From: Imbricaverruca yamaguchii
Lineage: Eukaryota > Arthropoda > Thecostraca > Neoverrucidae
Length of the DNA stretch: 64,000 bases
Assembly: GCA_034440575.1 (NCBI GenBank)
Contig: JAOTOL010001453.1
Location: forward strand, 751,001 to 815,000
Reading direction: 5' to 3'
The notes under the pieces are model-generated. The model did not search any database and was not told where the DNA came from. It was given only the letters and a program-made list of their open reading frames with translations. Made by a program: the position numbers and the translations under genes. How positions within the stretch are numbered: position 1 is the stretch's first letter; each line of letters begins with the position of its first letter. Positions 12,295-21,503 of this stretch are shown in pieces.

Positions 12295-12408
12295 GTCTCT
12301 CTCTCTCTCTTCCTCTCTCTTTCTCTCTCCGTCTCTTTCTCTCTCTCTCACTATCTCTCTCTCTCTCTTCCTCTCTCTTTCTCTCTCCCTCTCTCTCTTT
12401 CTCTCCTT
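12295..12408. repeat. imperfect (CT)n microsatellite
   Basis: A pyrimidine run of about 115 bp, ctctctctctctt with ccgtc and ccct interruptions. Peptides read from it (SLSLSL or RERERE) are artefacts. Confidence 0.95.
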
Positions 12409-13200
12409 TCGCCAAGCTTTCGTCTCTTCAAGATAGGCGTGTACAAAAGTAATAGTCCCGCATCCGTATGCAGTACTTCAAATGGTTCCATTGAGCCCTG
12501 GCGGTTTACACAGCGCCTTGGATTCCACGTGCCACCTAGGCGATGCAGAAGTCGTGAGTATTGTACTTCGGAAGAATGAACGCTTTGCCTAGCACCATTT
12601 GTATTCACGTCCCTCACAGAAGCAACTCACTTTTGGTTTTCTCGCCTCCAAGAAGTTTCTCGCAGTTCCATTATCACAGATGCAACATTGATAATGAATA
12701 TTCCATTTTGTGTGTATATATACGTATTTATTTTCCTCTTTAGAACTACATTCCAGCTCACTACTCAGTCCATGCGAACGAACGTATCGACAATGTAGAA
12801 TCCTTCAATTGTCTTGCTCATTGAATGCGACTAAGATATTTATCGGTAATACAGTGTCAGCATCCCGGAGATTGATCAGAATGAAGTTCGGTTTGATGCT
12901 CTCGGAAGAGCTAAGTGTGCATAATAAGGCGTGGGTGAGTATTAATCACTTCATGTAACAATTAGGCACCGACCTCCAGTAGCAACATGTGTGCGGGTAC
13001 CGTCGCGGACTGCCTTAAACAGCAGATATGTGGAAACTATCGCGGACTGCCATGAGCAGAGGAGTAGTAGCAATAATTTGTTGGACACCGAGCATAGAGA
13101 TTATTGAAGTGTACTAACATACGAGTTCAAAACAAACCCGAAACATTTTTTTGGGGTTGGGTTTTTTAGCGTGCGTATCAGACAGGAAAAGGAATCTGGC
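12409..13200. other. unassigned stretch
   Basis: No gene recognised. The segment lies directly upstream of a decayed reverse transcriptase and could hold unrecognised remains of the same element. Confidence 0.35.
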
Positions 13201-13204
13201 AGCG

Positions 13205-14570
13205 TTAGTGAACGATGGTGTTGACATGGTCATTGACATCGAGTAAACAAAACTTTCTGAACGGTACGTTTGCCATACAGTTCACTGAGCGCCGTCCGGC
13301 AGGTCTGTCAGATGTGCCAGTGTACAGTTTGCCACCACTGGCAAGGATTCGGTGCAGGGTCGACACTGCCCGGCCATGCCGTACGGCGTTCCTGCACATA
13401 GGACATGTGGCCACGACAGCATTAGTGGATCGATTATTCGTGAATGTTGTGATGACCTCACTGTTCTACTGACTACATTTTGCACCATTCCACTGAAAGG
13501 TGGAAACGGACGAATATTCGTTGCAATTCACAAATCGTTAGCGCTGGAAATCAAGCCAATTGCATATCCGTGACGCCGATTCCATTATTTAGAGAGGTCC
13601 TTGAAAGGGTTGTGTACACGAGCTTTCCGGGTAGTCACGCGGACGCCGCTGTCGGGAACACAGCATGGGATTCATCGCGAGGCGATCTTGTGTTACCAAT
13701 CTGACAAAACTTCCAAGTGCAGCATGATATTCCATTTCTGTAGGCACGCAGACAGCTTGCATGAAACCAACCATACCGCGTCATTTTAAAACGTGATTCA
13801 CTCTCTTGCTACACATGCCGAAAAATTAATTTCACATAGCCGAGTCAGCACTGAAGTAGTTCTCGCCCATTTAACACAGCAGACAGCAGCGAGCGATTGT
13901 GAACAGAGAGTGCTCGGCCTCTTCCGGTACTCCGGAAGATGGGTTGTTATCTCCTGTGACGTTCGCAATGTGTGTGAATGATCTTCCGCACCAAATTGAT
14001 TCATCCTGTTTAATGTTCGCCGATGATGTCAAAATTTTGGTGAAAATCACCTATGCAGCCGATGTGGAGCTCCTGCAAGAGGATTTGCAAAGGCTGTACA
14101 GATGGTCCCCAAATTGGAAGCTGAATCTGAACCGTAATAAGCGCAAGCCGTTCTGGATGGTCATGAAGAAATGCCCCATTGGACCTGTCCATGTCACTTA
14201 AAACACTGTCCTTCAACCTGTGAGCACCTTTCGAAACTTGGGTGTCATCTTAGATAAAAACTCTCAACTCTGACATGAACATCATCGTGGAAAATCCAAC
14301 AAGGTCTTTCAGTCGGAGTTTTCACAAAGTTGAAACTGGAGGATATCTCGACCAGCCGTATGGGCAGGTGTCGTACTCCGCTCGCCTCAGGCAGTGCTCG
14401 AGTAGGTACTTCAGAACTATGTGGACATGGACAACCAAAGCTCAAGTTGATAGAGTTGTGATAGTACATCACAAATTATTGATGTGGTTGAAAGCAAACT
14501 TTCCTTCTCAAACTGCTTCACACTCGTTGTCTAATACAAACTTGCCGTATTATTTCTAATGAGTAAGTGG
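13205..14570 (+). pseudogene. decayed non-LTR reverse transcriptase
   Basis: Pieces of a reverse transcriptase appear in the right order but in changing plus-strand frames. GHDSISGSIIRECCDDLT (about 13411-13465) matches the GPDgIpg-ilkec region. SVTPIPLFREVLERVVYTSF (about 13568-13630) matches the ISLtpilsKvlErvv region. A QHG..RSCVTNL block split between two frames follows (about 13660-13705). Then come SGTPEDGLLSPVTF...MFADDVKI (13922-14040, the palm with its FADD catalytic box) and LGVILDKNSQL (about 14230). I count at least three frameshifts plus in-frame stops, so it cannot be functional. Non-LTR families encode an endonuclease and reverse transcriptase for target-primed insertion. The residues differ clearly from the CR1-like copies at 21.5 and 37 kb, so this is another lineage (jockey- or CR1-group, undecided). 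Confidence 0.75.
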
Positions 14571-15990
14571 AAGGCACTTAAGGTGTAGCATGGCATTTGC
14601 AATGTTCATCCGCTATGTGTATCCGATTAGATTGATTCACGACTCCTGTAAACTTCATTCTTATATTCTACGACGGTACGAGTCGTTCGTCGGCTATCCC
14701 TCCTTCACGTGTCCTATGTGTGCGTGTACACTGCAAGGGATATAGCTGTGAATATTTGTGAAAATGCCTCGAACGAATATCTTAGTGAAACGAAATGAAA
14801 ATCTTAGAACATGCCCACGTGCTGATTTGTTTAATACATTTTATGTACGTTCCGGGCAAGTGTGATGCGCTCGTTGTCTATTATTATTAATACCTATTAT
14901 TTGGTGTACTAAATCCGTGTATGGTTATGCGGTTATTAATGACTTCGTCTATTAATGCGATTATCCGTCAAAGACCAAATAAATACGCATACCAATGGTC
15001 ATGGCAGACACCAACGAACAAATACAGCCGTGTCGGCCAATGTCCATCACAGGAAACGCATCACCGGCAGCACCACCGAGCCGCCGGAAACGCGCAAAGA
15101 AATGGACGGGGCACAAACCACGCCTCTTGGCATTTCCCATCAGTACACACCAAGCAAAGACGTATCATCGTGCACATCGATGCTGCTACCGGAGTACGCG
15201 TATACAGAGGAGTATTGGGCCCTGCCTCCTTCCCAAGCTGTAGTCGAAGAAATGGATCTTTGTGTAACACTACAACTTCTGATCTCCTGAACAGACATGA
15301 TCGAAATGTCTGACGCCTGCCACTTCCGTCCCGTTGTTTGGCGCGTTTCCGGCCACTCGGCGGTGCTGGAGTAGTGACGAGTGTATCGGTGCCGGTCACC
15401 ACGGTGACGGCTGTGCTCATTTGGCGGCGTCGGGCCAGATCTGCCGGGGCCGTCGTCACCACAGCCGGGCGCCACCGACCATTAGGGCGGAACGTGTCCG
15501 CCGGCCGGTGTGGGCTCCGACAGGCTTCCGGTCGGCCAGATTCCGCCCGCGCCGCTCCGACGAGCGACGTAAAAACGCGGCGGCTGGGTGGGTCATGTCG
15601 TGCCTGATGGACCGGTGTGGTAGGAGATCTGTGTCTGCCGCCACCCCAGCTGTTCTGCCCGTGTTGCGCCTTTCGCGGGCCGACTTTTTCGCCTTTTGCT
15701 AGACGATTGAGCAATCTCGTATATTTTCCCGTACTTTTCCCTACCCTGAAAACAACTATAAGACGCCGAGCTTCACTAATGGCACTTGCATAGCCATGAA
15801 GGAGTTTTTTGCATGATGTGCTCCAGCTGCAAGTGTGGACAGGAACAAACTCGCAGTATGTCTATGTTCACTGCCGGTGTGCACCATGGAACACAAATTC
15901 ACAACTTCTTCGATCATAGGACACTTGAGGGACACGACCTTGTTTGCTGTGCGTCTTACGCAGTGGTGAATCGTGGCCAGTGCTTTCCCC
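14571..15990. other. unassigned; GC-rich patch at 15300-15700
   Basis: The first part is AT-rich and featureless. From about 15300 to 15700 GC and CpG rise sharply and a minus-strand frame stays open for 217 codons (15061-15714). Its peptide is Arg/Pro/Ala-rich without a known domain, and equally long frames are open on the plus strand, so composition explains it. A CpG island is possible. Confidence 0.4.
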
Positions 15991-15994
15991 CGAA

Positions 15995-16195
15995 TAAGAT
16001 CCCTATAACCGGCCCTATATCCCTATATCCCTAACCCTATGTCCCTACTCGAATCCCTATAACCGGCATATTATCTCTACGACCTGCTTGTTCTCCCTGT
16101 AACCGGCATATCCCTCACAATCGGCATGTTATTCCTATAGCCGGCTTATTGTCCCTATAGCCGGCATGTTATCCATATGACCGGCATAGCGTGAT
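15995..16195. repeat. about 20-bp tandem repeat
   Basis: Around nine diverged units of the type tccctatagccggcatgtta (positions 16001, 16060, 16098, 16131, 16151 and others), some reduced to tatccctatatccc. Confidence 0.85.
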
Positions 16196-16269
16196 TTGTA
16201 GCCACACTACTCAAATAAACTGCAGTTTCATTCCTTCCAACTAATGATCTGTATTAGGCTCAGCAATAA

Positions 16270-16510
16270 ACTTCCAAAGTTGTTGGTATTGGATCAGAAC
16301 AGTCGATGTCTACCTGATGACCTACCATATCCAACTGATCATATTCCACCTGCGGTGAAATCGCATCACCTTTCTTTGTTGGTGTTGGACCATGATAGTT
16401 CATCCACCTGGATATGCCACCTGCGGCGAAATCACCACACATTTTTCTGTTGGTATTGACTGACGACATTTCATGTCCCTGGATATGCCGCATGCCACAT
16501 TTTCTTGGCA
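16270..16510. repeat. three diverged 60-95 bp tandem units
   Basis: Three successive blocks start with ttggtattgga, ttggtgttgga and ttggtattgac (about 16282, 16379 and 16450). They share the order catgtcc/catccac, ctggatatgcc, cacctgcgg-gaaatc and a pyrimidine tail ending tttctttg or tttttctg. The units differ in length through internal deletions. Confidence 0.7.
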
Positions 16511-17460
16511 TGTGGCATTGCCATTCGATGTGCAGTTCTAACGGAGAAAAAATTAGCGGTGTGAATCCCTCGGCACTAAAGTGCACGAAGTTACTCGGAA
16601 TTATAATATTACAAGTACACAATACGCAGCAAATGCCATAATATTTGTGCAGGTAGAATATTGCGTGCCCCAAAACATACGTTTCTTGAGGTTTCTATTG
16701 ATGCATTTTCCTGTCAAAATGGAAGCCAAAAAAGTCACGCCTGAATCACATGCAAGTTCTGGGCAACAATTGTATGCATAGTTCTGCCACTGCCTGCTGC
16801 GGAAATGAAACCAATGCAATAAGAAGACATGAATACTTCAATAAATGCAGGAAAGCGCACATGTTGTAAAACGTAGGAGTAGTTTCGTCATTAAGCTTTA
16901 CGCAATATCAACAAATTATCATTACTGGGGGAAAAACTTCGAATATGAACTCTGCAAATACTGCAGAGTAGAAAACCTGAGCGACGACTACTTCTTTGTG
17001 ATCACATCTTTTGTACTGGGGCACAAAAACTATGTTGTCACATACTTATTTTCCTCGATGGCCAATTACCGGCAATACATCTCCATATGCAGGCGATTGA
17101 ATACACTAGCCTTGCTATTTATCATGTGGCGTTCTTTGATGCAATGGTACAAAGGAAGCGAATTCGAGCTTAAGTGGCTCATTCATTCTGTTTGTCACGA
17201 ATAGCGAATAGCGAATAGAGGCACAACAGGCGTGAACACTCGGTATGCAGCAGAGATTCGCTGTTGACGGCTATTATTCAAATAAGCTTATTCGTTGGAT
17301 GGATAACATGAAGATATACCACCCACCACCACTGTCAAGGTCATAATGATGGAGTGCTTTGCTTGTTGTATCGCACAATTTGAATTGTTCTATATTTGCA
17401 CGACTGAAAAAAATAAGTGAATATCTCCCTGCTTGTGCATGCACACACATTCATGTTTCT
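16511..17460. other. unassigned stretch
   Basis: AT-rich. A 119-codon ATG frame at 16845-17204 (plus) has no recognisable domain and no repeat, and nothing supports its being a gene. 17200-17220 contains a small gaatagcgaatagcgaatag triplication. Confidence 0.4.
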
Positions 17461-17464
17461 ATGC

Positions 17465-17466
<2 letters not shown>

Positions 17467-17558
<92 letters not shown>
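17467..17558. repeat. (AT)46 microsatellite
   Basis: A perfect AT dinucleotide run of 92 bp. Confidence 0.98.
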
Positions 17559-17561
<3 letters not shown>

Positions 17562-17854
17562 TCCATACATAACGGGTGACGACTTATTATTTTGACACAA
17601 TTACAAGTGGCACAACTTCCTTGTATTTTGTGCTACGGCATTAAAAATTGGAGCATGCATATATCGGGACATCTAGCACCACAATATATGTCAAGCCGAA
17701 TGTTACTAGACGCCCGGCCGCGCGTATGCGCTCACCGACCGTCTTCACCATCCTTCGCCAAACTTCCTCGTCGATAGACCTGAGGACTTGACGAATGCGA
17801 GCTTCAACTGACCATCAGATGATGCTGTCCATCCAGCAGCACAGACTTCTTATT

Positions 17855-18223
17855 TCACTTTGCGATTGTCCAGAAGTCCTGTATTGCGCGCATCTGTGAC
17901 ACACAGGCAGGGTTCTCCTGTCGCCAAACGCCGAGCACACCAGCGTCCTCCAGCAGGTGCAGCGCCTCGTGGCCGTAATGGGCAGCCGCTAGGTCCAGCA
18001 AAAGACGTACCTGCCGTGCGAGTAGTGCCCTTGTATGTAAGGCAGCAGGACAAGACGAGACACTGCTGGTGGTAGAAGGTTCGCCTTCCGTTAGCTCGAC
18101 TGGGCCAGGTGAGAGGATCACGCCATTCCTCCCGGGGAGATCGCCATCCAGGCGGGAAGCTTTGTGGCAACTTGCCGGTATGTCGATGCTCGATATTTTA
18201 GGTGTCTCCATCCGTGGCAGCAT
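17855..18223 (-). CDS. hypothetical open frame with one ankyrin-like segment
   Basis: A 122-codon minus-strand frame from ATG at 18223. Residues about 73-91 (LAAAHYGHEALHLLEDAGV) resemble the core of a single ankyrin repeat (LAA..GH..vv.lLl..GA); the rest is unrecognised. An ankyrin repeat is a protein-binding module and gives no specific function, and one degenerate unit is weak evidence. A CAG|GTACGT donor-like sequence on the minus strand lies inside the frame just before that segment. Just upstream (18365-18284) a short ATG frame ends at a donor-like ATC|GTAAGT, but its phase does not join this frame cleanly. It could be an exon of a host gene or a chance frame in moderately GC-rich DNA; I favour chance slightly. 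Confidence 0.25.
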   Translation of the reverse strand: MLPRMETPKISSIDIPASCHKASRLDGDLPGRNGVILSPGPVELTEGEPSTTSSVSSCPAALHTRALLARQVRLLLDLAAAHYGHEALHLLEDAGVLGVWRQENPACVSQMRAIQDFWTIAK

Positions 18224-18529
18224 AGCATCCTAGGTTAAATTACATCTTCCTTCCGGGTATGAAACACTACTTTTGACACTTACGATGACCTCCAATCCCA
18301 GGTTTGCAGCCAGCACGCCTCGTGCTAGCTGCCGCAGTCGCTTCTTCTGCGTCTTCCCTTGACATGGAGTACCTTGCGGGGCTTTTCCTATGCACGATGC
18401 CATTCTTATTTTTATTTGTTTTCAGACATAGGCTTAGGTAGTCAACAACAACAACAAACAAAAACATCGAGCTAACGGAGCCTAGGAGTACCCCAGGATT
18501 GTGGCGGCTCGGTTCAGGGTACCCCACTT

Positions 18530-20362
18530 TACATCACTCAGCTCTTGAGTGTTGGTCAGTCACGTCATGAGTGTCTGTCAGCATGGCTGACCGTTCCTCT
18601 CCTCTCAAATATCCGTTGGGCGTCAGACGCAACAGTAGTGAGGACATGGGGAGGCTCTTTTGTTAAAGAAACAAAACAAGTATATTTTTTATGTCATTCA
18701 AGAACCTTGAAATATGCGCCCGCGGCAAGTGCGACCGGATGCTCATTAGTGTGCGTGTGTGTAGGGAATATAGTAACAATTTAGGAGGCTTTGTGTTCCC
18801 CTACACAATTTTCGCGTGGCAGAGCCGATGTTGATTGACATTGATCAAGACTGGAACTTTCATGGTTTGCCGTGAAATCGAACCATGCCGGAACCTGAAT
18901 AATGCCTGATATCTTTATGTCGAAATGTTAAAAACGACAAGGTTAAGTAGATATTTTTAGATGGTCGAGTACGGCATCAGGAGCTCATTTTGAGCCGGTT
19001 TATTTCTGACCGTTGCAAATTAATTCGCTAAGGTAGAACATCTGAAAAACAATCTAAGCTAATACAAGGTGATAGTCGGGCACAACTCCTGGAATTGAAT
19101 GCAAAATCTTTATGGAAGCTACTCAAAATGATGTCAAGATGTAGCACATTCTATTTTCGTTTCTTTAAGAACATTGGATATTGTGAACATTGTGCAGAAG
19201 CTGTACGACGCATTTTATTAGAAGAAGTTCAATGACCAATTGCTTCCATTTCACTTTAAGGGAGAAGTGGAAGGGTGAAATTATTTGATAATACAACGAA
19301 CTACACATGCCAAGAGAGCTTGTTTATATGTAGTTGAAATTTGGCCATTGAAAACTGCTTGTACCTCTGGTAAAAACTAGACTATGGCATTAATCATACC
19401 AAGCCCACTTTGGTGGTGTTTCTTCACAAACCCATCATGGGAGCGGCGCCACCGGAATTATGTCCGTTTATGACGCCTAACGCGCTCAGAAACTGCCATC
19501 TAACGACCGACATGCTTTCAAGGCTTCCATGTTGTGCACGACCTTTTGGAGAGTATGCGAACAAAATCACATTGATACCCACTGGTGGATCTAGCCCACT
19601 GGTTTGGGGGGGGCAACTTTCGGATTTTGTCGTCAGCCCCCGCCCCTCCCCCTCCCCCAATGGCGTCCCTAGGATTTGCATGAAGGTTGGGATGGATTTG
19701 GAGGGTGCCCATCCTGCCATTATTTTTCGTTTAATGGCAATCCTGGCAGATGCACTGTATTGTCAACATTATTTTGGCTTATACCAAATTATTTTGGCAT
19801 CAACAACAGGACCTTTGTTGAAGGAAAAAAAATTAAAAGTATCTAAAAGTTGTCAATCTTTTGCATGGTAAGCTAGAACCATTAAACCGGTTGCACATTT
19901 GTTGTATCCCTGCTCTTTCCACAGTGCAAAAACCCTGACCTGCTGTTTACATGACCACATTAGCAGCTGTCTCCAAGAAACTCATTATTGAGAAAATTGT
20001 TAATGTGAACTTCTTCCTTGGAGTAACAGCAAGCAAGCTGATCTCAGTCTCATTAGGGTGGTGCAACAGCAGGCAGAGGCTGGGCTGGGGCCTACTTCTG
20101 GTGCAGGCGGAAGATCGAGACAGGAGAGGTTGGAGGCAGAAACTACCCCCTCACGGGAAGGTTGAGATGGAGAATCCAGACTGAAAATAAGGACGGACAT
20201 ATACTTCAATATGCACCTTTGAGTTCACAACATTTTATTCCTAGACATCTTAGTTTAGACAATTATCTTGCTGCAACAAGAACAACAAAGTGTTCCATGT
20301 ATCAAAATACCCCATTTGATTATCCCTCCATGATTATATCTCCAATGGGAGGTTAGGCTACC
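18530..20362. other. unassigned stretch with a MITE-like G-rich end
   Basis: No gene recognised. Around 19583-19675 the sequence ggtggatctagcccactgg, then ggggggg, then a C-rich mirror resembles the ends of hAT-type MITEs (compare the gatccgccagtg end at 29338), but no partner end was located. A 153-codon plus frame at 19410-19871 runs across this patch and has no domain. Confidence 0.35.
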
Positions 20363-21354
20363 TTAGCACCCGCCCTGGAGGGGGTGAAACCCGCCCACCC
20401 CTCCGGTTTTTCGCACATAACTCAAGACTTTACCGGCCGATTTACGCCATTTCTTGTGTACCTGTTTAGAAATGACGGGTGCATTGCTTAAAGCCAGAAA
20501 ACGGAAATCGACCGAACATTATTCGGGTTGGGGACCGTTAAAGTAAAAAAAAATCAGCATCAGACAACTAAAATCGGCGCTGATGCGCTTCCCAAATATC
20601 GGCAAAGGGAAATACTCTTGGCGACACTAACGATTTATTTGATGTGTATTGTTATGCTATATAGTTTCAAAGTCATGTTTGGTCACCGAGGTCAAGTCAG
20701 GTCATGTCCATGACAGGTTAATGGAACCAAACTTGGTCAACTGGAATGTTGTCATAATTGAAAATGACAGTAATGCGATTGATGTCACTTTGCATGTTAC
20801 TCCCTAAACATCTTGAGTACCTAAACTACTACTCGTCATTGTGTACCTAAACGTTTCAATACTGCATTCATGTAGGTACATCACTCCTTTCTTTAGAAAG
20901 CCGATTGCGCCGAGTCGCCCAACGGAACAGTCAGATGGTCTGCCCGGTTCCGGTAACTGGAGCAAGTAATGACCCGATAAAGTGCTGCTATATAGGTGAC
21001 TTGAGGTTAAATGCCTCTGGCATGCAATGGTCTAGCATCTGCATTGCATCATTAGTAATGTCCAAAACATCATTGATATCCATTTTGGAGCATTTAAGCA
21101 CAGTCACCGCGAGCCATACAATGACAAGCAAATCTACGCAAAACCCCAAAAAAAAACATTTGGACCTCATTTGACCTTAAAGATATTGACCTAAAGTCAT
21201 GAAATTTGCACACAATAGAGTTCCCTACCGTATCAATCCACCTTGAGAATTTCGTTTCCCCAACTTTAATAGGAGCCGAGATCTTAGGAGGGGGGGCAAA
21301 ATCCGCCACCTCCAGTGCACGTAATTTTCAGAGGCCCTTCAAGGCGCGTGTTGG
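20363..21354 (+). mobile_element. TTAA-type MITE, family A copy 1
   Basis: About 990 bp, homologous in inverted orientation to 24689-25661. Landmarks shared with the complement of that copy are cgccctggaggg at the outer end, ccgcccacccctccggtttttcg, a run of AGGTCA words, ttgcgccgagtcgcccaacgga/ccggtaactggagca, gcaatgcagatgctag-like sequence, tgacaagc, and ataggagccgagatctta. The outer end reads TTAG (20363) where the other copy has TTAA, and the inner end reads TTGG (21351), so the target site has decayed. There is no coding capacity. The outer layout (GC-rich palindrome, then ggtttttcgc) parallels MITE family B. Confidence 0.75.
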
Positions 21355-21503
21355 GTTCTGTTGCATTTTTATTTTGTTTTATAAACATTGGTGTTTATCA
21401 AGCTCAAATCCTCCTTTTGGTGTTACTTTGCTCACAAACTAAAAAGTAAACAATTACACAGAAAATGAGTGGTCATATTTGGTGTCAGTCGCGTTCATAA
21501 CCA

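Noticed and set aside
15061..15714. 217-codon minus-strand gene
   Set aside because: Arg/Pro/Ala-rich text in a CpG-rich patch with frames open on both strands; no domain and no repeatable motif.
16845..17204. 119-codon plus-strand gene
   Set aside because: An ATG frame of unremarkable length for AT-rich DNA with no domain; no supporting context.
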